From: JAXGRD01 sp040766105
GTDB lineage: Bacteria > Bacillota > Clostridia > Peptostreptococcales > Anaerovoracaceae
Direction: 5' to 3'
DNA: 64,000 nucleotides
Assembly (NCBI GenBank): GCA_040766105.1
Contig: JAXGRD010000002.1
Location: forward strand, 248,001 to 312,000
In this document: in pieces, positions 50,894-59,002 of the stretch
How the letters are laid out: each line of letters starts with the position of its first letter
How positions within the stretch are numbered: the first letter of the stretch is position 1
Position numbers and translations under genes: made by a program
The notes under the pieces: model-generated
Told to the model about the DNA's origin: nothing
Databases searched by the model: none
Seen by the model: only the letters and a program-made list of their open reading frames with translations

Positions 50894-50923
50894 TTGTATA
50901 GGAGCGCCCCTTCATGTTATACT
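50894..50923 (+). promoter_or_regulatory. Promoter of the PHP phosphatase gene
   Basis: Plus-strand TTGTAT (50894-50899), 18-base spacer and TATACT (50918-50923), 26 bases before the ATG at 50950. Confidence 0.6.
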
Positions 50924-50949
50924 GTCATTTCTACAGAAAGGACGGAAAA

Positions 50950-51753
50950 ATGTACGACTATCACTCACACACCGATTACTCCGACGATTCCAATACACCC
51001 ATGGAGGCCATGGTTCAGGCAGCAATTGCAAAGGGCATCAAAGAACTGGCGATTACCGACCACTATGACCCAGACTATCCGGATAAGGAGTTTCCCTTTG
51101 ATATTGACTTTAACGCTTATTGGGAAGACTTGAACACCTACAGCGAGCAATATGGGGACAGCATTAAAATTGTTCAAGGTATAGAAATAGGCATCCAAAA
51201 GGGAGATACCTTAGAAAAGTGCAGGGAGGCAGCCAATGCCTATTCCTACGATTTTATCATTGGATCCTTCCACTGTTTCAAAGGATTGGACCTATATACA
51301 ACCGACTATACCAAGTTGGAGGAGAAGAGAGTTCTTCCCGACTTTTATGAGGAAATGTATCATTGTCTCAATCAGTATACGGATTACGATGTCATCGGCC
51401 ACTTTAACGTCATCGATCGTTATCTTCCCTTTGCCATCGATTACACCACATCCATGGACATTATCGAAGCCATTTTAAAGCTAATTATTGATCAGGGAAA
51501 AGGCTTGGAAATCAATACGTCCAGTTACCGTTACAAGATGGGAGATCGGACCACACCTTCCCATGACATTCTTAAAATGTATAAGGATTTAGGTGGGGAA
51601 ATCCTAACTCTCGGTTCCGATGCCCACAAGGTGGAGGATATGGGAAGGGATTTAGATAAGGCTCATGCTTTAGCTGAAAAACACGGCTTCCGATATTTCA
51701 CTACATACGAAAAAAGAGCCGCAACCATGCGACCCTTAAAAGACTTCTTCTAA
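50950..51753 (+). CDS. PHP-domain phosphoesterase (histidinol-phosphatase-like)
   Basis: A 267-residue PHP-family hydrolase of the HisK/HisJ type. Metal-binding motifs are YDYHSHTDYSDDS at the N-terminus, LAITDHYD, IVQGIEIGIQ, SFHCFKG, VIGHFNVIDRY, EINTSSYRY and LGSDAHKVED near the end. Relatives dephosphorylate histidinol phosphate. The start at 50950 has AAAGGACGG upstream. It converges on the HisD-like gene with a 4-base overlap of coding ends, an arrangement that fits a shared histidinol-like substrate; no other histidine gene lies in the window, so the role is open. Confidence 0.86.
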   Translation: MYDYHSHTDYSDDSNTPMEAMVQAAIAKGIKELAITDHYDPDYPDKEFPFDIDFNAYWEDLNTYSEQYGDSIKIVQGIEIGIQKGDTLEKCREAANAYSYDFIIGSFHCFKGLDLYTTDYTKLEEKRVLPDFYEEMYHCLNQYTDYDVIGHFNVIDRYLPFAIDYTTSMDIIEAILKLIIDQGKGLEINTSSYRYKMGDRTTPSHDILKMYKDLGGEILTLGSDAHKVEDMGRDLDKAHALAEKHGFRYFTTYEKRAATMRPLKDFF

Positions 51754-53018
51754 CCTTCCTTTTTCATCCGGATTTCGGCGGCTTTCGCGTGTCCTTCCAA
51801 GCCCTCACCATGGGCAAGGTCTGCCACCAAAGGCGCCAGTTTTTTCATTGGCTTCTCTGTAAACCTTTGATAGGTGCAGGTTTTGAGGAAGGTTCCCACC
51901 CATACGCCACCGGTATACCCGGCTGCACCCAAGGTAGGAAGCGTATGATTCGTCCCGGAAGCATAGTCACCGAAGACTTCCGCCGTATTCTGACCGATGA
52001 ATAGCGAACCGTAATTTCGCAGAGAAGATACGATGCTTTCATCTCTCACATTTATTTCCAGGTGCTCCGGTGCATATTCGTTGACATAGTCCACACCTTC
52101 CTCCATGGTGTCCACCAGCAAAACTTCACCGTAATCCTGCCAAGACTTTCTTGCAATTTTTGCAGTAGACAGTTCTTCCAACTGCTTCTCCACTTCTTTT
52201 ATTACAGCAACGCCCAAAGTCTCTGATGTAGTCACAAGGATGCCCTTTGCCACCAAATCGTGCTCCGACTGTGCTAAAATATCGGCGGCAATGAAGCGAG
52301 GGTCCGCACTGTCATCAGCTATAATCAACACCTCACTGGGCCCCGCCACAAAATCAATGCCCACCTTACCGTAGCACTGTCTCTTCGCCTCTGTCACGTA
52401 GGAATTGCCCGGTCCGACGATGAGCTTCACAGGATCGATTTCTTCCGTCCCGTAGGCAAACGCAGCCACACCGTGGGCGCCACCTACCGCGTAGATTTCA
52501 TCCACTCCGGCGATATCCATGGCAACCAAAGTCTTGGGATGAATCCGATCTGTGCCCTTTACTATGGGGGAGCATGCCACCACTCTTCCCACGCCTGCAA
52601 CCTTAGCGGGGATGCCCAACATCAAAGCTGTACTGTAGAGGGGATATCCGCCCCCGGGTACATAGCAAAGACAAGAATCCACGGGAATCACCTTATGACC
52701 CAGTACCATTCCTTCCATGGGAGAAAATCCGGTCAAGTCGTCCACCGTTTCTCGCTGTGCTTCGGCAAATGCCCTAATGTTATCAGCTGCTTGTCGAATG
52801 TTTTCTATGCTTTTTTCATCTACTTTTTCGTAGGCTTCTGCGATTTCTTCCGCAGAAACCCGCAGTTTTTCTCTGGTGGAACCATCAAACTGCTGATTAT
52901 ATTCACGAAGGGCAACATCCCCTTCTTTGATTACCTTATCAATAATGGTCGAGACTGCCTGCTGCAACTCTCGCCGATCTTCCAATGTCCGTTCCTTTGC
53001 CGGCTTCAAAACCTTCAT
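51750..53018 (-). CDS. HisD-family (histidinol dehydrogenase-like) NAD-dependent dehydrogenase
   Basis: A 422-residue member of the histidinol dehydrogenase family. Conserved parts are CYVPGGGYPLYSTALMLGIPAKVAGV, IVGPGNSYVTEAKRQCYG, IDFVAGPSEVLIIAD, AEHDLVA-type SEHDLVAKG and the YAPEHLEI metal region. Several places deviate from classical HisD: GGAHGVAAFAYGT replaces the usual GGAQAIAALAYGT, and the end reads GAAGYTGGVWVGTFLKTCTYQ, as in paralogues acting on other alcohols. True histidinol oxidation is possible but not certain. The gene follows lysA after its terminator and has its own weak promoter. Confidence 0.82.
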   Translation of the reverse strand: MKVLKPAKERTLEDRRELQQAVSTIIDKVIKEGDVALREYNQQFDGSTREKLRVSAEEIAEAYEKVDEKSIENIRQAADNIRAFAEAQRETVDDLTGFSPMEGMVLGHKVIPVDSCLCYVPGGGYPLYSTALMLGIPAKVAGVGRVVACSPIVKGTDRIHPKTLVAMDIAGVDEIYAVGGAHGVAAFAYGTEEIDPVKLIVGPGNSYVTEAKRQCYGKVGIDFVAGPSEVLIIADDSADPRFIAADILAQSEHDLVAKGILVTTSETLGVAVIKEVEKQLEELSTAKIARKSWQDYGEVLLVDTMEEGVDYVNEYAPEHLEINVRDESIVSSLRNYGSLFIGQNTAEVFGDYASGTNHTLPTLGAAGYTGGVWVGTFLKTCTYQRFTEKPMKKLAPLVADLAHGEGLEGHAKAAEIRMKKEG

Positions 53019-53073
53019 CCGTTTCCCTCCTTGTTATTCTTACCGGAACATCATACCATTTTTTTATCGGAAT

Positions 53074-53098
53074 GAAAACAGGGAGTCAAGACTCCCTG
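53074..53098 (-). terminator. Rho-independent terminator after lysA
   Basis: A 9-bp perfect stem (CAGGGAGTC/GACTCCCTG, very small loop) followed on the minus strand by TTTTCATTCC, five bases beyond the lysA stop codon. Confidence 0.82.
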
Positions 53099-53102
53099 CT
53101 GT

Positions 53103-54377
53103 TTACAGTATCTCTCGACTGATTAACTCCTCATAGGATTGACCCCGAACAATCAACCGACTTTTTCCTTCCTTGGTCATGACCACGGGAAGAGAAGGTA
53201 TTTTGTTGTAATTGCCCGACATGGACCAACAGTATGCCCCAGTTCCAAAGATTGCCAGGTGGTCACCCCTCTCCGGCTTGTTGATTGTCACATCCGTCAA
53301 GAGAATATCCCCCGATTCACAGCACTTGCCGCAAACCGTTACGGTCTCCTTCTCTCGTTGAGAGGAGGACCAACACTCATATTTCGAGTCATAGAGTGCA
53401 GGCCTTATGTTATCGGTCATCCCCCCATCCACGGAAACATATTTACGAACCCCAGGGATTTCCTTCGTGGTTCCCACGGTATAGAGGGTTACCCCTGCAC
53501 CCCCTACGATGCTTCGTCCCGGCTCGGTGACTACCGTAGGTCGCGGTTCTCCCAATTCCTGAAATCCCGCTTCTATCTTGTTCATGATGGGTTCAAAGAA
53601 ATACGCGTAGGGCTTCGCATCGTCTTCTCCCGTATAGTAAATACCGAAGCCGCCGCCGATGTTGATTTCCTTCGTTTGAAAACCATATTTTTCTTTCAAT
53701 CTACCGATTAACTCCATCAACACATCTAAGGCCAAAAGATAGGAGGTGTTGTCGTGAAGTTGGGAACCTACGTGGAAGTGAAATCCGAGAAGATTCACAT
53801 GGGGGCAGCCTTCTAAATTATGGAAGATTTCTTCCACGCGTTCCATGGGGATTCCAAACTTGGAGTCCAGACCGCCGGTGGTGATGAAACGATGGGTATG
53901 ACTGTCCACCCCCGGTGTGATGCGCATGAGGACGTCCACCTCTTTATCAAGACTGCTGCAGACTTCCTCTATTAATTCCGGCTCATCTACACCGTCTACG
54001 ATGATTCTCCCCACACCGTAGTCAACGGCCATTTCCAGCTCTCCCCGGGACTTATTGTTCCCGTTAAACTCAATGCGTTCCGCCGGAAAACCGGCTTTGA
54101 TAGCCGTATATAGTTCCCCTCCGGAAACCACATCCAAGCAGAGACCCTGTTCTTCCACGAACTTGCACATTGCCATGGGTAGAAAGGCCTTTCCCGCGTA
54201 GGCAGCGCGAACATTTTCATATTTGTTCAAGAAACTCTCTCTCAGTTCTCGACATCGCTCCTCCATATATCCTTCGCTAACAACGAAGAGAGGTGTTCCA
54301 TATTGACGTGCCAGATCTTCACTGTCACAACCATCAATTAGCAGTCGTCCGTTTTTCCTTTCAATCACTTTTGCCAC
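53103..54377 (-). CDS. lysA: Diaminopimelate decarboxylase
   Basis: A 424-residue PLP enzyme (alanine-racemase fold) converting meso-diaminopimelate to lysine. The Schiff-base lysine is in RAAYAGKAFLPM, the active-site cysteine in VCGKCCESGDIL, and GVDSHTHRFITTGGLDSKFGIP and HVGSQLHDNTSY are family segments. It is the last gene of the dapA-dapB-lysA operon under the lysine riboswitch and starts one base after the dapB stop. Confidence 0.95.
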   Translation of the reverse strand: MAKVIERKNGRLLIDGCDSEDLARQYGTPLFVVSEGYMEERCRELRESFLNKYENVRAAYAGKAFLPMAMCKFVEEQGLCLDVVSGGELYTAIKAGFPAERIEFNGNNKSRGELEMAVDYGVGRIIVDGVDEPELIEEVCSSLDKEVDVLMRITPGVDSHTHRFITTGGLDSKFGIPMERVEEIFHNLEGCPHVNLLGFHFHVGSQLHDNTSYLLALDVLMELIGRLKEKYGFQTKEINIGGGFGIYYTGEDDAKPYAYFFEPIMNKIEAGFQELGEPRPTVVTEPGRSIVGGAGVTLYTVGTTKEIPGVRKYVSVDGGMTDNIRPALYDSKYECWSSSQREKETVTVCGKCCESGDILLTDVTINKPERGDHLAIFGTGAYCWSMSGNYNKIPSLPVVMTKEGKSRLIVRGQSYEELISREIL

Positions 54378-54378
54378 C

Positions 54379-55131
54379 CTAGCCCCTTACAATGTCTTCC
54401 ATGGAATACAAACCCGGTTCACGTCCAGCAATATATCTCGCTGCCTTTAGAGCACCTCTGGCAAAGATATCTCGGGACAAAGCACTGTGGTTCAACGCAA
54501 TGACTTCGTCCGGACCCGCGAAGAGCACCGTGTGTTCCCCGGGAATCGTTCCTCCTCGCACGGCATGAATCCCCATTTGAGATAGTTTGCATTCATCTTC
54601 CTTCCCGTGACGACCAAAGATGAGTTCTTTCTCTTCCTCCAAGGAACTATTGACGGCATCCGCCAACAATAGGGCTGTTCCGCTGGGTGAATCCTTCTTC
54701 ATGGCATGGTGTTTTTCAATGATTTCCATGTGAAAATCTTCTTCCAGGAAGGGAGCGATATCCTTTATTGCCTTGACCAGAAGGTTGATGCCCAAGGACA
54801 TGTTTGCCGATCGAAATACAGGGATTTTTTGAGATGCATCTCCGATGGCGGCTTGCTCCTCTTCTCCTATTCCTGTTGTGGCAATCACCACGGGAAGATT
54901 CTTCGCCATGCAGGATTTCAACAATCCACCCACGGCACTAAAGTGTGAGAAGTCGATGACCACATCACCTGCCACATCCTGCGCGTCCAAGGATGGATAT
55001 ACAGGGAAGCCTTCTTCTCCTGTTTCTGCGGAGTCTATCCCGGCGGAAACCCTAAGACCTTCCGTCTCTCCAATAATATGGGCCAATACTCTTCCCATGC
55101 GACCGTTACAGCCGTGCAAAATGATATCCAT
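54379..55131 (-). CDS. dapB: 4-hydroxy-tetrahydrodipicolinate reductase
   Basis: A 250-residue NAD(P)H-dependent reductase in lysine/diaminopimelate synthesis. The nucleotide-binding motif is LHGCNGRMGRVLA at the N-terminus; VVIDFSHFSAV, VVIATTGIG and the signature EIIEKHHAMKKDSPSGTA (substrate-binding basic residues) follow. It lies 9 bases after dapA and 1 base before lysA. Confidence 0.96.
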   Translation of the reverse strand: MDIILHGCNGRMGRVLAHIIGETEGLRVSAGIDSAETGEEGFPVYPSLDAQDVAGDVVIDFSHFSAVGGLLKSCMAKNLPVVIATTGIGEEEQAAIGDASQKIPVFRSANMSLGINLLVKAIKDIAPFLEEDFHMEIIEKHHAMKKDSPSGTALLLADAVNSSLEEEKELIFGRHGKEDECKLSQMGIHAVRGGTIPGEHTVLFAGPDEVIALNHSALSRDIFARGALKAARYIAGREPGLYSMEDIVRG

Positions 55132-55140
55132 GTGCTTCTC

Positions 55141-56022
55141 CTAAATCAGACCGTATGCGGACATTTCTCTGCGAATTCTCTCTGTTACCGCCTCGCTCGG
55201 TGGACAAAGGGGCAGTCTGTATTCCAGCTCCATCTTGCCCATCATGTGCATCGCCGCCTTTACGGGGATGGGGTTCACATCAGCAAAGAGGCTGTCAATG
55301 AGGGGCTTCATCTCCAGCTGCAATTCCCTAGCTCTGTCCCAATTGCCCGAAAGAGCTGCGGAAGACATATCTACCGAATCCCTGGGTGCCACGTTGGCAA
55401 GAACGGAAATATATCCAATACCGCCCAAGGACATGAGGGGTACGACCATGTCATCGTTTCCTGAATACACGGCAAAGTCATCGGGCACCAATCTACAGAT
55501 TTCAGCCACCTGAGTGATGGATCCGCTGGCTTCCTTAATCCCAACGATATTTGGGTGTTCCGACAAGGTCAAAACCGTCTCCGGTGCAATGTTTACGCCG
55601 GTTCTTCCCGGTACGGAATACAGTAGACATGGTATGTTCACTGCATCTGCAGTTGCCACATAATGTTCAATGAGCCCTTGCTGGGAACACTTATTGTAAT
55701 AAGGTGTTACCAGTAAAAGCCCATCTACTCCTGTTTCCTCTATTCTCTTTGCCAAGTTGATACCATGTCTCGTGTCGTTGCTGCCTGCGCCGCCAATGAC
55801 CGGCACTCTTCCTGCTGTCACTTCCACGCAAAAGCGAATGGCTTCCACGTGTTCATCGTCATCCAAGGTGGATGCTTCTCCTGTGGTTCCGCAAACAATG
55901 ATGGCATCAATGCCTTCGTCAATCTGCCAGTTAATGATTTCAGCGAATCTGTCTTCATCCACTCTTCCGTCCGCCAAAAATGGAGTTACGATTGCGACCC
56001 CACACCCTGTAAAAATTGCCAT
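55141..56022 (-). CDS. dapA: 4-hydroxy-tetrahydrodipicolinate synthase
   Basis: A 293-residue TIM-barrel aldolase condensing pyruvate with aspartate semialdehyde. The Schiff-base lysine is in VGIKEASGS, the catalytic tyrosine in LLYSVPGRTGVNI, and GTTGEASTLDDDEH is the substrate loop. The start at 56022 has AGGAGG eight bases upstream; a longer frame to 56085 would run into the riboswitch terminator. It is the first gene under the lysine riboswitch. Confidence 0.96.
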   Translation of the reverse strand: MAIFTGCGVAIVTPFLADGRVDEDRFAEIINWQIDEGIDAIIVCGTTGEASTLDDDEHVEAIRFCVEVTAGRVPVIGGAGSNDTRHGINLAKRIEETGVDGLLLVTPYYNKCSQQGLIEHYVATADAVNIPCLLYSVPGRTGVNIAPETVLTLSEHPNIVGIKEASGSITQVAEICRLVPDDFAVYSGNDDMVVPLMSLGGIGYISVLANVAPRDSVDMSSAALSGNWDRARELQLEMKPLIDSLFADVNPIPVKAAMHMMGKMELEYRLPLCPPSEAVTERIRREMSAYGLI

Positions 56023-56063
56023 TTGTTTTTCCTCCTGTTTTCTCCTACAATTTGTTATGGCTA

Positions 56064-56095
56064 TAAAAAAAGTTGCATCAACCATTGATGCAACC
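56064..56095 (-). terminator. Riboswitch expression-platform terminator
   Basis: A perfect 9-bp stem (GTTGCATCA/TGATGCAAC, arms 56086-56094 and 56072-56080) is followed on the minus strand by TTTTTTTATAG. It lies between the lysine aptamer and dapA and is the off-state of the riboswitch. Confidence 0.9.
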
Positions 56096-56118
56096 GAAAA
56101 ACTTTACAGTAGTGGTGT

Positions 56119-56283
56119 CATCAATAGCGCCTCTGCCACTATAGCGGCAGGAGTATGAAAAGTATTTCCCTTCATACCAGAAGCTCCCCGTACCCGGTTT
56201 GCCCTTCGGCGATATCTCCTTTCGGCAGGTTCACAGGCTGTCGCCTCCGCTGCTTACTCATATCTATCGCACCTCTATCAACT
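56119..56283 (-). promoter_or_regulatory. Lysine riboswitch (L box) aptamer
   Basis: On the minus strand the conserved L-box elements occur in order: GATAGAGGTGCGAT, GAGTAA, CTGCCGAAAGG, TCGCCGAAGGGC, and a closing segment GCGCTATTGATG that pairs with the 5' strand as P1. A terminator and dapA follow. Binding of lysine would favour termination and so repress dapA-dapB-lysA. Confidence 0.92.
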
Positions 56284-56294
56284 TTATGTTTTTT

Positions 56295-56323
56295 ATTGTA
56301 TTTGGTTCTTTGTCGTTTGTCAA
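56295..56323 (-). promoter_or_regulatory. Promoter of the dapA-dapB-lysA operon
   Basis: Minus-strand TTGACA (56323-56318), exactly 17 bases, TACAAT (56300-56295). The transcript would start a few bases before the L-box aptamer. Confidence 0.8.
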
Positions 56324-56372
56324 CAAAAATAACAAAGTTTTTTAATTTTTTTGGTGATTATTCACAATTTCT

Positions 56373-57389
56373 TTATTTCGACAGAGAAGAGAAGTACTTC
56401 ATGGTCCGAACCAACTGGCTGACATAGCTCATTTCGTTGTCATACCAAGCCACTACTCTCACCTCATAAATCTTGGTTCCACATCGCTGTGCTAAGGTCT
56501 GGGTTGCATCGAAAAGGGATCCGTAACTCATGCCAATGGTATCTGTGGACACAAGCTCCTCTTCCGTATATCCGAAAGATTCATTGGCTGCCGCCTTCAT
56601 GGCCGCATTGATTCCCTCCACAGAAACGGTTTCCGTATTGTCCTTCAGGGTGGCATCCAGAATGGTGATGGAACCCGATGGTACGGGAACTCTCTGAGCA
56701 GAACCGATTAGCTTTCCGTGTAGTTCGGGAATAACCAGGCCGATAGCCTTGGCTGCTCCTGTGCTGTTGGGCACGATGTTGATGGCGCCAGCTCGCGCTC
56801 TTCTAAAGTCGTTCTTCCTGTGGGGACCGTCCAAAATCATCTGGTCTCCCGTATATGCGTGAATCGTCGTCATAAATCCCGTTCTCAGTTCTCGGTATTC
56901 ATTGAGGACCTTCGCCATTGGTGCCAGACAGTTGGTAGTACAAGAGGCCCCGGAAATAACCAGGTCATCCTTGGAAAGGGTCTCGTGGTTCACGCCATAG
57001 ACAATGGTCTTGATATCATCCCCTGCCGGAGCTGAGATGATAACCTTCTTCGCACCCGACCGAATATGCACCATGCTCTTCTCTTTGGAAGCAAAGAAGC
57101 CGGTACACTCCAGTACAATATCCACATCCAAATCTCCCCAAGGAAGATTCGCAGGATCCGCTTCCTTGAAAATTGGAATCTTCTTCCCGTCCACAGTAAT
57201 GGAAGTTTCGTCGCTCTCTACAGTATGTCCGCTAAATGCACCCTGCACCGAATCATACTTGAGAAGATGGGCCAACATCTCCGGCTGAGCCAAATCATTA
57301 ATCGCTACCACATCCACATCTTTATCATCAAACACCTTTCGGAAGGTCAACCTTCCGATTCTTCCAAATCCGTTTATTGCAATCTTCAT
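56373..57389 (-). CDS. gap: Glyceraldehyde-3-phosphate dehydrogenase
   Basis: A 338-residue type-I glycolytic enzyme. The NAD-binding GFGRIGRLTFRK is at residues 7-18, the catalytic cysteine is in SGASCTTNCLAPM (with the histidine in TTIHAYTGDQ), and GVIVPELHGKLIG-type substrate residues are present. Inserted residues typical of some anaerobes are not seen; Asp32 in AINDLAQPE favours NAD over NADP. It is transcribed alone, with a good promoter. Confidence 0.96.
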   Translation of the reverse strand: MKIAINGFGRIGRLTFRKVFDDKDVDVVAINDLAQPEMLAHLLKYDSVQGAFSGHTVESDETSITVDGKKIPIFKEADPANLPWGDLDVDIVLECTGFFASKEKSMVHIRSGAKKVIISAPAGDDIKTIVYGVNHETLSKDDLVISGASCTTNCLAPMAKVLNEYRELRTGFMTTIHAYTGDQMILDGPHRKNDFRRARAGAINIVPNSTGAAKAIGLVIPELHGKLIGSAQRVPVPSGSITILDATLKDNTETVSVEGINAAMKAAANESFGYTEEELVSTDTIGMSYGSLFDATQTLAQRCGTKIYEVRVVAWYDNEMSYVSQLVRTMKYFSSLSK

Positions 57390-57434
57390 ATCATTTTCTC
57401 CTTCTGCTTCGAACTCAATTTCGATACTTTTACT

Positions 57435-57463
57435 ATAATAACAAAAAACATCGATTATATCAA
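57435..57463 (-). promoter_or_regulatory. Promoter of gap
   Basis: Minus-strand TTGATA (57463-57458), 17-base spacer, TATTAT (57440-57435). It is divergent from tRNA-Pro. Confidence 0.55.
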
Positions 57464-57493
57464 AATTCCTGTAAACAAATGTGGGATTTATGT

Positions 57494-57499
57494 TATAAT
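57494..57499 (+). promoter_or_regulatory. -10 box of tRNA-Pro
   Basis: Perfect TATAAT on the plus strand 15 bases before the tRNA 5' end; the matching -35 (GTAAAC region) is weak. Confidence 0.5.
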
Positions 57500-57514
57500 G
57501 TTGTTCGTTGGTTA

Positions 57515-57591
57515 CGGGACGTGGCGCAGCTTGGTAGCGCGATTGCTTCGGGAGTAATAGGCCGCAGGTTCGAATCCTGTCGTCCCGACCA
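57515..57591 (+). tRNA. tRNA-Pro (anticodon CGG)
   Basis: A 77-base tRNA with encoded CCA. Acceptor CGGGACG pairs with CGTCCCG, the D arm reads GGCGCAGCTTGGTAGCGC, anticodon stem ATTGC/GTAAT encloses TTCGGGA (anticodon CGG), and the T loop is TTCGAAT. It is one of few plus-strand genes in the window. Confidence 0.96.
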
Positions 57592-57596
57592 AAAAG

Positions 57597-57666
57597 ACAG
57601 AGGTGATGGGCAGGTTACCCCCACTATCCGTAGTGGGCGCACTGCCGTTGGTAGCCTCTGTTTTTT
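57597..57666 (+). terminator. Nested three-stem hairpin ending in a T run, after tRNA-Pro
   Basis: Three nested stems: ACAGAGG/CCTCTGT (57597-57603 with 57655-57661), GGCAG/CTGCC (57609-57613 with 57642-57646) and CCCACTA/TAGTGGG (57620-57626 with 57631-57637, loop TCCG), followed by TTTTTT. It certainly can terminate the tRNA-Pro transcript. Its size and layered shape are more than a plain terminator needs, so a processed small RNA is possible. Confidence 0.7.
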
Positions 57667-57750
57667 CGTTGGGATATGATATGGCCTCTTAGCTTGTCTA
57701 TGGAGAAAGAAATTTTAGTTTATGAACAAAATATGTGCCGAAAGCTATGA

Positions 57751-57779
57751 TTTCAATAATCACAATAGTATGTTATACT
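57751..57779 (+). promoter_or_regulatory. Candidate promoter of a small RNA
   Basis: Plus-strand TTTCAA (57751-57756), 17-base spacer, TATACT (57774-57779) preceded by TG at one-base spacing. The predicted start (~57786) coincides with the base of the hairpin at 57787-57850. Confidence 0.45.
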
Positions 57780-57786
57780 TTATGTC

Positions 57787-57850
57787 AAATAAGTACATCC
57801 CTTGCTGCCGAGGAATTGGACCTCGGACCCCTGGGTAATCGTGCTTATTT
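57787..57850 (+). ncRNA. Candidate 64-base structured small RNA
   Basis: An outer stem of about 10 bp (AAATAAGTAC with GTGCTTATTT, one wobble/mismatch) encloses a perfect 6-bp inner hairpin (CCGAGG-N7-CCTCGG) and CCC/GGG tracts. A promoter match ends just before it and a TTATTTATTTTAT run follows. No open reading frame or known RNA family fits. The stretch from 57667 to 57909 otherwise shows nothing I can recognise. Confidence 0.4.
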
Positions 57851-57909
57851 ATTTTATGAAGTTTTTATGTGTCGAGTTTGATAAATCCATCACTACTACA
57901 GATTGTTTT

Positions 57910-58632
57910 TTACAGAGTGAGTAGCTGCGAAACCACATAGCCCAAAGCGAACCCTGCCAGGAGTACCATCGTGCCAATCACGATAAAGAAAGATATCTGC
58001 TTTTTCGTGTATATTTCCTTATGAGTTGAGACTTGCTGTGATTCTCGCTGCCTCCATTCCACATCCGGTGATTGACTGACTTCATCAAATCGACGCATGA
58101 GCTTTTGCTTATCCTTCAGTAGCCGAGAAATATTCGGAAACATTATTGCCGCTCCCAGCAATACAGGCAGGGCAAAAATCAGGAAGGACTGAATCAAGGT
58201 CACCATACCGGACATAAGAAAAGCGATGAACAAGGGTGCAATCCCAATTCCAGACATCACTTTTAATTGGTGGTTTACTTCATCATCTAATGTCTTGATA
58301 TAATAGGGTAGGTCTTCTGCGTCCTGAGCTGTCATTTCTCCTATAGAAGCCTCTTCCGCTTTCTTCCTCCGGAAATAAAAACGATTATCTCGTCGCAACA
58401 CGTATTCCCAGCCATAATCTTCATATAAGGTGATAAACTGTTCATCCATTCCGCCGTCGCGGTTGATTGCAATCTGATACTGCATCTCTTCTTGAGGAAC
58501 TTTCTCAAAAATATATCTTCTCCATTGATAGTCACTGAAGGCAAGACCATTGCTATGGCGCATTTCCAAATAATCGGTTTCTTCTTTGTAATCCGCAATG
58601 CCGAAATATCGTCGCTCTTTCAAGACATTCAT
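57910..58632 (-). CDS. DUF2812 membrane protein paired with PadR
   Basis: A 240-residue protein. The N-terminal ~95 residues form a DUF2812 domain (FITLYEDYGWEYVLRRDNRFYFRR is typical), and two pairs of hydrophobic spans follow: ~135-175 (MVTLIQSFLIFALPVLLGA...) and ~212-238 (ISFFIVIGTMVLLAGFALGYVV). DUF2812 genes are regularly coupled with PadR regulators; the function is unknown. It overlaps padR by 4 bases. Confidence 0.82.
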   Translation of the reverse strand: MNVLKERRYFGIADYKEETDYLEMRHSNGLAFSDYQWRRYIFEKVPQEEMQYQIAINRDGGMDEQFITLYEDYGWEYVLRRDNRFYFRRKKAEEASIGEMTAQDAEDLPYYIKTLDDEVNHQLKVMSGIGIAPLFIAFLMSGMVTLIQSFLIFALPVLLGAAIMFPNISRLLKDKQKLMRRFDEVSQSPDVEWRQRESQQVSTHKEIYTKKQISFFIVIGTMVLLAGFALGYVVSQLLTL

Positions 58633-58946
58633 ATCTCTCCCTCCTTGCTGTTGTGGTACAACCGAGCAATTCTCTTTTTTTCAATCTCCAAAAGTTCTCT
58701 TCCCAAGGCAGTTAATGTATAGATTTTCCTTCGATTCTCTTCTCGAACAAGTTTCACCAAGCCATCTTTTTCCATCTTAGATAGACTCCCGTACATTGTG
58801 CCGGCACTGATTTTCACCTCTTGATTGGTAAGTTCTTCCGTAGTACGCGAAATTTCGTACCCATGCCTCTCTTTTTGCAAAGCGAAAAGAATGTAGAATG
58901 CTGTTTCACTCATGGGAATATAAATCCGCTCTATTTGTTTATCCAT
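58629..58946 (-). CDS. PadR-family transcriptional regulator
   Basis: A 105-residue winged-helix regulator. SETAFYILFALQKERHGYEI is the N-terminal PadR signature, and ISAGTMYGSLSKMEKDGLV is the recognition helix and wing region. It most likely represses its own operon with the DUF2812 protein. Its promoter lies directly beside the IS insertion site. Confidence 0.9.
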   Translation of the reverse strand: MDKQIERIYIPMSETAFYILFALQKERHGYEISRTTEELTNQEVKISAGTMYGSLSKMEKDGLVKLVREENRRKIYTLTALGRELLEIEKKRIARLYHNSKEGEI

Positions 58947-59002
58947 ATGTACGCCTTCTTCCGATTACATTTCACTTCTATATATCGTACTTCTATGTAT
59001 AG

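Noticed and set aside
57597..57666. Fluoride, ZTP, preQ1 or guanidine riboswitch after tRNA-Pro
   Set aside because: None of the conserved bases of these classes could be matched, and no gene follows in the plus direction that such a switch would control.
57787..57850. tRNA remnant on the minus strand (T-arm-like CCGAGG...CCTCGG next to AGGGGTC)
   Set aside because: There is no acceptor stem, no anticodon stem with a plausible loop, and no CCA; the outer pairing fits a free-standing hairpin better.
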